Assembly: GCF_019039055.1 (NCBI RefSeq)
Contig: NZ_JAHOPB010000002.1
Coordinates: 682,001 to 746,000 of the forward strand
DNA length: 64,000 nucleotides
Origin: Reyranella humidisoli
GTDB lineage: Bacteria > Pseudomonadota > Alphaproteobacteria > Reyranellales > Reyranellaceae
Direction of reading: 5' to 3'
The notes under the pieces were generated by a model. It was not told the origin of the DNA, did no database searches, and was given only the letters and a program-made list of their open reading frames with translations. Position 1 is the first letter of the stretch, and each line of letters begins with the position of its first letter. Shown piece by piece: positions 37,939-47,800 of this stretch. The position numbers and the translations under genes were made by a program.

Positions 37939-38961
37939 ATGAAGAGACGTACTTTCGTCGGTGCCGCCGCCGCTCTGCCGGCCGTCAGCCTCCTGTCCGG
38001 GGCCGCGCAAGCGCAGTCCAAGGAAATCCGCATGATCGAGTCGGGCGGTGCCTCCGGCGAATCGATCCAGAAGGGCTATATCGATCCGCTGTTCCAGAAG
38101 ACCGGCATCAAGGTCGTGCGCGAGAGCCCGAGTTCTCTCGGCAAGCTGCGGGCCCTGGTCGAGAGCGGCCAGACCACCACCACGCTGTTCGAACTGGGCT
38201 CGGGCGTCGTCCTGCAGGCCAAGAAGCTTGGTCTGATCGAGCCGGTGGATTGGGCCGCGGTTGCGCCGGCCGCGATGTTTCCCGAAGCCAAGAACGAGTA
38301 CGGCTTCGGCTACCAATACTTCTCGACCATCATGGCGTGGCGCAAGGGTGCCAAGGAGCCCAAGAACTTCACCGAGTTCTTCGACACCAAGGCCTTCCCC
38401 GGCAAGCGCTGCCTGCCGGATTATCCGCACTACTGCCTGCCGTTCGCGCTGCAGGCGGCCGGCGTGCCGATCGACAAGCTGTTCCCGCTCGACGTCGACC
38501 TGGCGTTCAAGAAGCTGAACGAGATCAAGAAGGATGTCGCCGTCTGGTGGAAGGCCGGCGCACAGCCGCCGCAGCTCATGAAAGACAACGAAGTGCAGTA
38601 TTCGATCTGCTGGTCGGGCAGGGTCGTGGGCGACCCCGCCTTCGGACTGAACTTCGCGGGCGGCAAGGCCGATCTGTCCTTCATCTGCGTGGTCAAGGGT
38701 TCCAAGCCGGAGGACAAGGCTGCAGCCTGGAAGCTGATGCGCGAGATGTCGCTGCCGGAGAACCAGGCCAAGGCGGCGGAGGTCATCTCCTACACCGGCC
38801 CCAGCCCCGATCTCGACAAGCTGCTGCCGCAGGACAAGCTGTGGCAGTTCCCCACCAGCAAGCAGAACAAGGACGTGCAGTATTTCGAGAACGCCCAGTG
38901 GTGGGCCGACAACGGCGAGGCCGTGAACAAGAAGTGGGAAGCCTTCAAGCTCAGCCTGTAG
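37939..38961 (+). CDS. PotD/PotF-like periplasmic substrate-binding protein
   Basis: A 340-residue binding protein with a signal peptide (MKRRTFVGAAAALPAVSLL, cleavage near AQAQS) and the extracellular solute-binding fold of the polyamine-type family (KEIRMIESGGASGESIQKGY near the mature N-terminus; FGYQYFSTIMAWRKG; VWWKAGAQPPQLMKDNEV). The ligand is likely an amine or amino acid derivative by context. ATG 37939 has AAAGGGGATCGAG upstream; the frame's longer upstream part overlaps the ATPase gene. Confidence 0.88.
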   Translation: MKRRTFVGAAAALPAVSLLSGAAQAQSKEIRMIESGGASGESIQKGYIDPLFQKTGIKVVRESPSSLGKLRALVESGQTTTTLFELGSGVVLQAKKLGLIEPVDWAAVAPAAMFPEAKNEYGFGYQYFSTIMAWRKGAKEPKNFTEFFDTKAFPGKRCLPDYPHYCLPFALQAAGVPIDKLFPLDVDLAFKKLNEIKKDVAVWWKAGAQPPQLMKDNEVQYSICWSGRVVGDPAFGLNFAGGKADLSFICVVKGSKPEDKAAAWKLMREMSLPENQAKAAEVISYTGPSPDLDKLLPQDKLWQFPTSKQNKDVQYFENAQWWADNGEAVNKKWEAFKLSL

Positions 38962-38992
38962 GGAGCACAAACCGCTATCCGGGACGGGGCGA

Positions 38993-39020
38993 GGGAGCTT
39001 TGCATAACGGCAAGGCTCCC
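38993..39020 (+). other. Intercistronic hairpin after the binding-protein gene
   Basis: GGGAGCTTTG (38993–39002) pairs with CAAGGCTCCC (39011–39020) with one G-U pair across an 8-base loop. It lies between the binding-protein and permease genes, 34 bases before a permease start with no strong SD. In other ABC importers such hairpins raise binding-protein over permease levels by stabilising the upstream mRNA. Confidence 0.5.
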
Positions 39021-39054
39021 TGGTTCGACGCTCTCGCGATGCGATCCTTTCATC

Positions 39055-39885
39055 ATGAACAAAGCCAACCGCCTCGAGGGTTTCGGATTCATCGCGCCGC
39101 TGCTGGTGCTGATGGTCGTCGCCTTCAACGCGCCCATCGTCTACATGCTGGGGCTCGCCTTCTGGGAGAAGGGGCGAGGGTTCACGCTCGAACACTACGA
39201 AGGCCTGCTCGAAGCGCCGGTCTACCTGCGCGTGCTCGGCAATACGATGCGCATTGCGCTCATCGCGACCCTGGCCAACATCATCATCGGCTATCCGCTG
39301 GCACACTGGATGCGCGGCCTCGGCGCCCGCGGCCGCATGATTGCCATCGCACTGGTGGTGCTGCCCTTCTGGGTCTCGATCCTCGTCCGCACTTATGCCT
39401 GGATCGTCGTGCTCGGTAACGGCGGGATCGTGAACCGAGCCCTGCAATGGAGCGGGCTCACCGATTCTCCGGTCTCCTTCCTCTACAACGAACTCGGCGT
39501 CACGATCGGTATGGCGAACGTGCTGCTGCCGTTCCTGGTGCTGCCGCTGTTCGCGGCCATGCTTCGCATCGACGACCGGCTGCTGCAGGCGGCCGCCTCG
39601 CTGGGCGCGCCGCCGCGTACCATTTTCTGGAAGGTCTACTTTCCGCTCACCCTGCCGGCGCTGGCCGCGGGCGCGCTGCTGGTCTTCATCCTTTGCCTCG
39701 GCTTCTATGTGACGCCGGCGATCCTGGGCGGCGGTCGCGTCCCGATGATCTCCAACCTGCTCGACACGCTGATCAACCAGATCCCGCGCTGGGAGCAGGC
39801 TTCGGCGATCTCGACGATACTGCTGATCGTTACGCTGGCCATCTTCGCGGCCTACCGCCGGCTCGACCGAAAGGCCTCCGCATGA
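39055..39885 (+). CDS. ABC transporter permease, PotB-like
   Basis: A 276-residue membrane protein with about six segments and the EAA-type loop (LLQAAASLGAPPRTIFWKVYFPL) that contacts the ATPase. FGFIAPLLVLMVVAFNAPIV near the N-terminus and LPFWVSILVRTYAWIVVLG are typical of PotB/PotH. The SD is weak, and a hairpin sits upstream. Its stop overlaps the second permease start by ATGA. Confidence 0.91.
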   Translation: MNKANRLEGFGFIAPLLVLMVVAFNAPIVYMLGLAFWEKGRGFTLEHYEGLLEAPVYLRVLGNTMRIALIATLANIIIGYPLAHWMRGLGARGRMIAIALVVLPFWVSILVRTYAWIVVLGNGGIVNRALQWSGLTDSPVSFLYNELGVTIGMANVLLPFLVLPLFAAMLRIDDRLLQAAASLGAPPRTIFWKVYFPLTLPALAAGALLVFILCLGFYVTPAILGGGRVPMISNLLDTLINQIPRWEQASAISTILLIVTLAIFAAYRRLDRKASA

Positions 39886-40700
39886 ACCGCGAAGCGATCG
39901 GCGGCTCGATCTGGGCGCGGCGGGGACTGGCCGCGATGGGCATCTTCGGTCTCGTCTTCCTGACGGTACCGCTGGTCATCGTGATCCCGATGTCGTTTTC
40001 CTCGGCGCGGGCGCTGACCTTTCCACCGCCCAGCCTGTCGCTGCGCTGGTACGAGACCTTCTTCGGCGATCCGCGCTGGATGGAGGCGATGTGGACTTCG
40101 GTCTTCGTCGCGGCGGTCTCCTCGGTGGCGGCGCTGCTGCTGGGTGGGCTGGCGGCCTACGGGCTGCGGCGCGGCACGTTCAAGGGGCGTGACTGGGCGG
40201 AGGGCAACTTCATGGCGCCGCTGATCGTGCCGACGATCATCGTCGCCATCGCCCTTTATCTGGCCCTGGCCAAGGTTGGCCTGCTGGGGTCGCTGCTGGG
40301 CCTCGTGGTTGCCCACACGCTGCTCAACGTACCGCTGGTCATGATGGTGCTGGGTGTAGCGATCCGCGAGTTCGACCAGCGGATCGAGCAGGTCGCCTGG
40401 AGCCTCGGAGCCTCCTGGGGCTATACGATGCGCAAGGTCGTGCTGCCCAACCTGGCGCCCAGCGTCTTCGCAGCGTGGATCTTCGCCTTCATCGGCAGCT
40501 TCGACGAGGTGATCGTGACGTCGTTCATCGCCGGCAAGTACGAGACCGTGCCGAAGAAGATGTTCAACGAACTCGTCCTCGAAGTGAACCCGACCATCAC
40601 AGCCGTCGCGACCCTCTTGATCGCCTTCACCATGCTGGCGCTCGCCGCCGTCGCGATCGTGTTGCGCCGGGCCGGAAAGCTGAAGGAGACTGTGGTCTAG
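39882..40700 (+). CDS. ABC transporter permease, PotC-like
   Basis: A 272-residue permease with about six segments. Typical PotC/PotI traits: FPPPSLSLRWYETFFGDPRW in the first periplasmic loop, the EAA loop IEQVAWSLGASWGYTMRKVV, and FAFIGSFDEVIVTSFIAG. Translationally coupled to the PotB-like gene. It completes a four-gene importer (ATPase, binding protein, two permeases). Confidence 0.92.
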   Translation: MNREAIGGSIWARRGLAAMGIFGLVFLTVPLVIVIPMSFSSARALTFPPPSLSLRWYETFFGDPRWMEAMWTSVFVAAVSSVAALLLGGLAAYGLRRGTFKGRDWAEGNFMAPLIVPTIIVAIALYLALAKVGLLGSLLGLVVAHTLLNVPLVMMVLGVAIREFDQRIEQVAWSLGASWGYTMRKVVLPNLAPSVFAAWIFAFIGSFDEVIVTSFIAGKYETVPKKMFNELVLEVNPTITAVATLLIAFTMLALAAVAIVLRRAGKLKETVV

Positions 40701-40806
40701 GGCCACTGCGCCGCGATTTCGCTCGTGGACTTGCGATCCGGTCAGGCTGCAAACTGCTTTCGTTGAGCGGGCTGCGCCCCGCGGGATCCCGGACGAGGAG
40801 ACTTGT

Positions 40807-41778
40807 GTGGCTGGTATCGAGAGCTTTCCCAACGACGGCCTGCTGACAAGCGACGCGCAGTATTTCGACTACAGCTCGGCCGTGAACCCGCTGCAGCAGG
40901 GAATCATTCCGCCGGTGCCGTACCGGACCTTTTCTCCGTCTTTCTTCGACGAGGGACCGACGCGCGTGCAGCCGCTCGATGTCAGCGAAGAGCTGGGGAT
41001 CGTCGGGCCCGCGACGACCCCGGCGCTGTGCGCGAACTTCATTCGTATTGTCCGTGGCTCGGTCATGACCTCGGCCGAGGCGACCAGCCAGGTCTTCTTC
41101 GTATTCCGGGGCAGCGGACGGACCGACGGGTGTGGCGAGACCATTCACTGGTCGCAGGGTGATTACATGGTTCTTCCGGCGCACGGCCACGCAATGCATC
41201 ATTCCGACGGCGAGGCCGCGCTCTACTGGGTGCACGATGCGCCCCTGCTGCGCTATCTCGGCGCCGCGCCGACAATCGCGCGCTTCAAGCCAACCTTCTA
41301 CCAGCACACCATGGCACAGCAGAAGCTCACGGAGATCGCCACCGATCCCAGAACCGCGAACGCCAATCGCGTCAGTGTCCTGCTCGCCAACCGCAATTTT
41401 CCCAGCACCCGGACCATCACCCACACGATGTGGACGATGTTCGGCCTCCTGCCGAAGGATGCTGTCCAGTATCCGCATCGCCACGAGTCGGTGGCGGTCG
41501 ACTTCGTCATCGACTGCAAGCCCGGCTGCTACACGATGATCGGCACGGAACTCGATGAGTCCGGTATGATCAAGAACGGCAGACGCGAGGACTGGGCGCC
41601 CGGTGCCAGCTTCATCACGCCGCCCGGCTACTGGCATTCGCACCACAACGAATCGGGGGAGGATGCCCACGTCCTGCCGATCCAGGATGCCGGGCTGCAC
41701 ACTTATCTGCGCACGCTGGAGATCATGTTCAGCCATCCCGGACACGATCGCACCGCGCATATTTCGCAGACGCCGTAG
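40807..41778 (+). CDS. Bicupin protein related to gentisate 1,2-dioxygenase
   Basis: A 323-residue two-cupin protein. Cupin 1 shows VLPAHGHAMHHSDGEAALYW; cupin 2 shows PHRHESVAVDFVIDCKPGCY and a late PPGYWHSHHNESGEDAHVLP. The His-x-His pattern is compatible with an Fe(II) ring-cleaving dioxygenase of the gentisate/1-hydroxy-2-naphthoate group, but the substrate may be non-aromatic and activity is not proven. GTG 40807 is used, behind GACGAGGAG. It lies 106 bases after the PotC-like gene in the same direction, so it is probably the last enzyme of the amine island. Confidence 0.75.
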   Translation: MAGIESFPNDGLLTSDAQYFDYSSAVNPLQQGIIPPVPYRTFSPSFFDEGPTRVQPLDVSEELGIVGPATTPALCANFIRIVRGSVMTSAEATSQVFFVFRGSGRTDGCGETIHWSQGDYMVLPAHGHAMHHSDGEAALYWVHDAPLLRYLGAAPTIARFKPTFYQHTMAQQKLTEIATDPRTANANRVSVLLANRNFPSTRTITHTMWTMFGLLPKDAVQYPHRHESVAVDFVIDCKPGCYTMIGTELDESGMIKNGRREDWAPGASFITPPGYWHSHHNESGEDAHVLPIQDAGLHTYLRTLEIMFSHPGHDRTAHISQTP

Positions 41779-41845
41779 GGGCGAAAATCCTGTCTGGCGG
41801 CCTTCCCGCTGGTGCAGTATGTGGCGCCAGTATCGGGAGGCAACG

Positions 41846-42754
41846 ATGAATCATCCCAAGAGCGTGCGGCTCGTCGAAGTGGGGCCGCGCGACGGCTTGC
41901 AGAACGAGGCGAAGCCCGTTCCGGTCGAGGCCAAGGTGGCGCTGATCGACGCGCTCTCGGCCGCCGGTCATTCCGCCGTGGAGGCCGGCAGCTTCGTGTC
42001 GCCCAAGTGGGTACCCCAGATGGCCAATACCGACGAGGTGATGGCCCGCATCCAGCGCAAGCCGGGAGTCAGCTATCCCGTCCTGGTGCCCAACAAGCAG
42101 GGCATGAACGGGGCCGTCGAGGCCCGGGTCGATGAGATCGCCATCTTCACGGCGGCCTCGGAGGCGTTCTGCCGCAAGAACACCAACTGCTCGATCGACG
42201 AGAGCTTCGAGCGCTTCGGGCCGGTGATGGAAGCGGCGCAGAAGCACGGCATGAAGGTGCGCGGCTACGTCTCGACAGTGATCGCCTGCCCCTATGACGG
42301 CAAGGTCTCCCCCGCGAAGGTCGCGGAGGTGTCGGAGCGGCTGTTCCGGATGGGCTGCTACGAGGTCTCGCTCGGCGACACGATCGGCGTCGGCACGCCC
42401 GGCGAGTGCGTCGCCATGATGGATGCCGTGGCCGAGAAGATGCCGCGGGAAAAGATCGCCGCGCATTTCCACGACACCTACGGCCAGTCGCTGGCCAACA
42501 TCCTGGCGGTCATGGAGCGCGGCATCGCCGTGTTCGACACCGCGGTCGCGGGCCTCGGCGGCTGCCCCTATGCGAAGGGCGCCTCGGGCAATGTCGGCAC
42601 CGAGGACGTGATCTACCTGATGAACGGACTCGGCATCCAGCATGGCGTCGATCTCGACGCCATCGCCAGGGCCGGCCGTGACATCTGTGCGGCGCTCGGC
42701 CGCGAGCCCGCCTCCAAAGTCGCCCAGGCGCTCAAGGCCAAGGCGGCGGCCTGA
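41846..42754 (+). CDS. Hydroxymethylglutaryl-CoA lyase
   Basis: A 302-residue HMG-CoA lyase: VRLVEVGPRDGLQNE at the N-terminus, GSFVSPKWVPQMANTDEV, the RGYVSTVIACPYDGKV strand, and the lid-loop signature GLGGCPYAKGASGNVGTEDV with its conserved Cys. It splits HMG-CoA to acetyl-CoA and acetoacetate, the final step of leucine degradation. ATG 41846 follows GGGAGG. It is separated by about 10 kb from the mcc genes, and its stop lies two bases from the convergent pbpC. Confidence 0.93.
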   Translation: MNHPKSVRLVEVGPRDGLQNEAKPVPVEAKVALIDALSAAGHSAVEAGSFVSPKWVPQMANTDEVMARIQRKPGVSYPVLVPNKQGMNGAVEARVDEIAIFTAASEAFCRKNTNCSIDESFERFGPVMEAAQKHGMKVRGYVSTVIACPYDGKVSPAKVAEVSERLFRMGCYEVSLGDTIGVGTPGECVAMMDAVAEKMPREKIAAHFHDTYGQSLANILAVMERGIAVFDTAVAGLGGCPYAKGASGNVGTEDVIYLMNGLGIQHGVDLDAIARAGRDICAALGREPASKVAQALKAKAAA

Positions 42755-42756
42755 CG

Positions 42757-44793
42757 CTATCGCCGCTCGACGATCCTGACCGTTACCGAGGTTGAGCGTC
42801 CGGCCTCGTCGACGACGGCGAGGCGCGCGACGCCGGCCCCGTCGGGGACCCACTGGTTTCCGTCGAGTGGCCGCCCATCGACCAGCCAGCGCAGTCGTCC
42901 CTGGCCGCCCATGGCATTCAAAGGAACGGCCTCTCGGACGGCCAGTTCGATGCGGGCATCGGCCGGCGGATAGGCGATACGCGGGCCGCCGCTCGTCTCC
43001 GCGTGAGGGGCCAGCGTGCGCATGCGCGGGGGCAAGTCGCGATGTGACGAGACCTTGATCGCGTCGGCGGGCGGGCGGACGGCGCGATTGTCCTCGCCAG
43101 GCAGCCGGCCGAACGCCTTGAACAGCACGGGCAACGCCGAAAGCCGGCCAAGCTGGCCGGGGCGTGGCGTGCCGTCGGCGTGGCCAACCCAGACGACGAC
43201 CGTCCAGTTGGCGCTGTAGCCCGCCGCCCAAGCGTCGCGGTAGCCGGCCGAGGTTCCGGTCTTGAAGGCGATGCGGCGCTCGCGCAGGGACACGGGGAGG
43301 GAGGCGAAGCCTTCGGGCAGAGGCGCCTCGGCCAGCACGTCGGAGACGTACCAGGCTGCCGTGGGGCCGAGGAGGCGCACCGGCACTGGTTTCGCCCGGT
43401 CGCGCCGGACCTGCGGCGGGGCAAAGCTGCCCCCATTGGCCAGACCCGCGTAGAGACCGGCCATCTCGAGCGGCGACAGGGTTGCGCTGCCGAGTGCAAT
43501 GCCCAGCGAATTGCCGGTGTCGCCCGGCGGCAGGCCGGGCGTCGCGCCGGCAGTACGCAGCGTCGAGAGGAATCGCTGCGGACCGACTTTCTCCAGTGCC
43601 AGAACCGCCGGCACGTTCAGCGACTGCTGCAGGGCGCGGCGCACCGTCACGGCGCCCTGATGATCGCGGTCGAAGTTGCGCGGCAGCCAGTCCCGAAAGC
43701 GAACCGGCACGTCCTCGACCAGCGTCTCCGGATGCAGCGTGCGATCGTCGAAGGCCATGGCGTAGATCAGCGGCTTGAGCGCCGAACCGGGCGAGCGTCG
43801 GGCCCGCACGAGGTCAACCTGCCCGGCGCGCCCGAAGAAATTGTCGCCGCCCAGCCAGGCCACGACACCACCGGTGCGGTTGTCGAGCACGACCATGGCG
43901 ATCTCCGCGCCGTCGGCGAACGCGCGGCGTTCCTCATGCGCGAGCTGGCTCAGCGCCTGCTGCAACTCGAAGCGCAGGGTGGTCGGCACGACGGTGCCCG
44001 GCGACTGACCGGCCAGCCAGGCGGAGAGATGGGGCGCCTGCATCGGTAGAGCGAGGCGACGGTCGGGCGCGGGGCGACTGCGCGCCATCTCGAACAGCGG
44101 TGCGTCGATAACGCCGTGTTCCACCCCACGCGCCAGCACGCGATCGCGCGCGGCCTGGGCGAGAGCGGAGGCGCGGTCGGGGCGGCGGCGTTCCGGCGAT
44201 TGCGGGATCGCCACCAGAAGGGCCGCTTCGGCGGCGCTGAGCTGGCGCGGCTCCTTGCCGAAATAGGCAAGGGAAGCGGCGCGCACGCCCTCCAGATTGC
44301 CGCCCATCGGCGCCAGCGTCAGGTAGATCGCCAGCACTTCGCGCTTGGAGTAACGCCATTCGAGCTGGAGCGCGCGGGCCGACTGGATGGCCTTGGTCGT
44401 GAAGCTCCGGGGCCTCGGATCGAGCAGGCGGGCGGCCTGCATCGAGATCGTGGACGCACCCGACACGATGCGCCCGCGCTCGGCGAGCTGCCTGGCCGCG
44501 CGCAGGGCGGCGAGCGGATCGACGCCCCAATGCTCATCGAAGCGACGGTCCTCGTAGGCCTTGAGCAGCGCCAGATAGAGAGGATCGACGTCGTCGACGG
44601 TGGCCTTGAGGCGCCACTTGCCGTCCTGGGTCGTGAAGGCGCGCAGCAGGCGCCCGTTGGCGTCGACCACCTCGGTCGACCGATCGTGGTAGCGCGACAG
44701 GTCGGGCGGGAAGACGCGGTCGAGCGCAAGCGCCGTGGCCGCCAGGGTCGTGGCGGCGACGGCGATGCCCGCGAGGAGGTTCCCCAGCTTCAC
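42757..44793 (-). CDS. pbpC: Penicillin-binding protein 1C
   Basis: A 678-residue bifunctional peptidoglycan synthase. A signal-anchor (residues about 5–25) is followed by a transglycosylase domain with the catalytic Glu in AYEDRRFDEHWGVD and VSGASTISMQAARLL. The transpeptidase domain has SPGSALKP (SxxK), QQSLNVPA (SxN) and FKTGTSAGYRDAW (KTG), and the C-terminal BiPBP_C-like domain lies near residues 590–678. GTG start 44793, 12 bases after the alpha-2-macroglobulin gene. The pairing matches the E. coli yfhM–pbpC arrangement. Confidence 0.93.
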   Translation of the reverse strand: MKLGNLLAGIAVAATTLAATALALDRVFPPDLSRYHDRSTEVVDANGRLLRAFTTQDGKWRLKATVDDVDPLYLALLKAYEDRRFDEHWGVDPLAALRAARQLAERGRIVSGASTISMQAARLLDPRPRSFTTKAIQSARALQLEWRYSKREVLAIYLTLAPMGGNLEGVRAASLAYFGKEPRQLSAAEAALLVAIPQSPERRRPDRASALAQAARDRVLARGVEHGVIDAPLFEMARSRPAPDRRLALPMQAPHLSAWLAGQSPGTVVPTTLRFELQQALSQLAHEERRAFADGAEIAMVVLDNRTGGVVAWLGGDNFFGRAGQVDLVRARRSPGSALKPLIYAMAFDDRTLHPETLVEDVPVRFRDWLPRNFDRDHQGAVTVRRALQQSLNVPAVLALEKVGPQRFLSTLRTAGATPGLPPGDTGNSLGIALGSATLSPLEMAGLYAGLANGGSFAPPQVRRDRAKPVPVRLLGPTAAWYVSDVLAEAPLPEGFASLPVSLRERRIAFKTGTSAGYRDAWAAGYSANWTVVVWVGHADGTPRPGQLGRLSALPVLFKAFGRLPGEDNRAVRPPADAIKVSSHRDLPPRMRTLAPHAETSGGPRIAYPPADARIELAVREAVPLNAMGGQGRLRWLVDGRPLDGNQWVPDGAGVARLAVVDEAGRSTSVTVRIVERR

Positions 44794-44805
44794 GTCCGGC
44801 GGCCG

Positions 44806-47800
44806 TCAGCGTGCGTCCGGCGGAACGATCGTCAGGGTGCCCATCGCGGTACGGCCATAAACGCGCGGGGCGTACATGTCCGACACGTTGGTTGCGGGGA
44901 CGGCGTAGGTTCCGGGGGTCACGGCGCGCACGATGTAGGCGACGTGATAGGAGTTCGGGTTCCTGGCCGAGGAATCCCACCAGGTCTGGTACGGCCGGGT
45001 CCCCATGTCGAAGGACGCGAAGAAGCGATCGTCGCGGGCCTCGGAGACGCGGGTTTGCGTCAGGTCGGCCAGGAACGGAAACGACTTCACCGTCTCCTCG
45101 TTCAGCACCGATTCGATTTCGAAGCCGGCGGGCAGGAGGTCGAGCAACGCCACCTCGTGGTAGCCGCCCTCCAGGTTCCGGCCCGAGATCGAGACGATGA
45201 AGCGCTCGTTCTGCCGCACGCGGCCGAGCGAACTGGGCTCGCCATCGAGCTTCAGGAACTCGCGCTTCACGCTGATGCCGGCGGTCGCAGCGGGTTGCGG
45301 GTCGAGCGGCACGCCGCGCGCCGTCACCTGCATCCAGATCGGGCGGTCGCCGTCGTTGCGCAGCTTGAGGCCCCGCGCGAGGGTGGCCGCGTCGGGGTTG
45401 AATACCACCGGCTCGGCGGCCGCCTGGCGCTGCTGGCCGTCGACCGAATAGGCAAGCTGCGTGCTGCCGCTCATGGCGCGTGCGGCCATCACGAGCCAGG
45501 CCTGTTCCTGCGTCGTGGTCTGGCCGATCGAGGCGGCCAGCCGCTCGCCGACGAGGCTGGTCATTTCGGTCAGGGCTTCGCGGCCGCCCGCCTCGACGGC
45601 GAGGGTCACGAGCGCGGCGCGGTTGCGCAGCGGCGAGCCGTAATAGTCGGACGGATCGCGCTCGTCGATGCGCTGGCGCGCGGTCGCGAAGGCGAGGCGG
45701 CCGCGTCCCGGCTCGCCCACCTGGTTCAGGGCCGCGGCCAGCATCGCCCAGGCGATGCCGCCCTTCATCTCGGCCGCCTTGGTGTCCTGGAAGTAGCGGA
45801 CGCGACCGGGATCGGCGAACCCCGACTTCGCCAGCACGTACCAGGCATAGGACTGGGCGTTGGGCGAGAATTTGTCCGCCGTCTTGTTGAGCCAGCTCAG
45901 GGCCCGCTGCAGCGACGCCGACGGCACGGCCATCTGCTGCTGGTTGGCGCGGACCAGGAAGTCGAGCACATAGGTCTGCAGCCATTCGGCCGCGGGCGTC
46001 GAGAAGGGACCCCACATGCCGAACGAACCGTCGGGCAACTGCATGTCGACGATGCGATAGACGGCATCCTGGACGCGATCGTTGATGCGCGGATCGGTTG
46101 GCCCGTACCCGAGCATCGCCACGTCGTTGTAGTAGAGCAGCGGCATGGCGCGGCTGGTCGTCTGCTCGATGCAGCCGAACGGATACTTGTCGAGCGCCCG
46201 CAGCAGTCCCGCGACGTCGATGCCGGGAATGCGCGTCAGCGAGGCGCTGACCTGGGCGGTGCCGGAGGCGAAGGGGGCGATCACGTTGCGGTCGACCGTG
46301 GCCTCGTTGCCGGGTCCGAGTCGCGCCACCGTATCGACGGCGCTGGGCGTCTGCGCCGGCCGCACCTGGATGTCCCATTCGCGCTGGACGGCGAAGTTGC
46401 CGGGCCCCTGGACGGCGACGGTCACCTTGCCGAAGCCGGCATCTCCCGCGCGCAACGGCCAGGTCAGCAGCTCGCGCTGGTTGGCGGCGAGCCTCTTCGT
46501 CTCGTTCACCGGCCGCTCGAGCGAGACCGAGCCCGTGGCCGTCAGCGTGACGCGGTAGTCGCCGGCCTGGCCGTCGACATTGTGCAGCGACAGCGCCACC
46601 CGCCCGAGATCCTTCGGGGCGAGGAAGCGCGGCAGCACCGCATCCGCGGTAACGGCATCGCGCACGAACAGGCGTTGCTCGCCCGAGCCCACGCGGTTCC
46701 TGTCGTAGGCGACGGCCATGAGCCGCAGCTGACCGATGAAATCGGGGATGTCGAAGGCGATCTTCGCCTCGCCCTTGTCGTCGAGTTTCACCGGGCCGCT
46801 GAACAGTGCCACGGTGCGCGTCGGGACGACGTCGAGTCCGCCGATCTCGCCGGCATCGCCGCCGGACCGGATGCGCCCGAGTTCGTCGGCCCGGGTGTCG
46901 AGCAGGCGGCCGTAATCGTCACGCATGGCGACGCCGAGACGACGCTTGCCGAAATAGTAGTCAGCCGGATTGGGTGTCTTGTAGCGCGTGAGTTGCAGGA
47001 TGCCTTCGTCGACGGCGGCCAAGGTGACGAACGCGTCCTGGCCAGCCTGCAGGTTGGACACCTTCACAGGCACCTCGATGCGCTGGCGCGGCGTGATCTT
47101 CTCGGGCGTGCCGATCTGAACGCCGAGCGTGCGCAGGTCCGGATTGAGGCCGAGCCATACGGCGCCGATCGCCCGGGTGGGCGTGCGTTCGGCGGGGGCC
47201 GCCAGTGGCCGCCAGGCCGTGACGAGGGCATAGGCGCCTGCGCCCCATTCGGCCTTGACCGGGATTTCGACGGTCGTCCCTCCGGCCGGCACCTGCACCG
47301 ACTGGGTCGAGACGATGCGGTCGGTGGCGATGGCGATGAGTGCCTCGCCGGCGAACGGCGCTTCGATGCGCAGGCGGGCGCTGTCGCCCGCCGCGTAGTT
47401 CTGCCGGTCGCTGGCGACGCGCAGCGTGTCGGGCGCTTCCTCAGTCGAGGTGCCGCCATACCAGCCCACGTAGAAGGTGAGGCTCGTGGAGGTGTTCTTC
47501 TCGTTGTCGACGACGGTGAGCTTGTGCTGGCCCCAATCCAGGCGCTGCGACAGACGGGTCGGGGCGTCGGCCTTAAGCGTGACCTTGTCGGCGGTCACCA
47601 GCCTCGTGTTGGTGACCGACTGCCAGCGCCAGCGGCCGTCGACCTGGAACCACTGATAGGCGTAGACGATGCGCTCGATGCGGTATTCGACCGAAGAGCG
47701 GGCGACCTGCGCCCCTCCGGCATCGACCGCCACGACATCGAACTCGGTGTCGACTCCCTCGCGCGAATAGCGGCCTTCGAACGTGGGGGAGATGCCGAGG

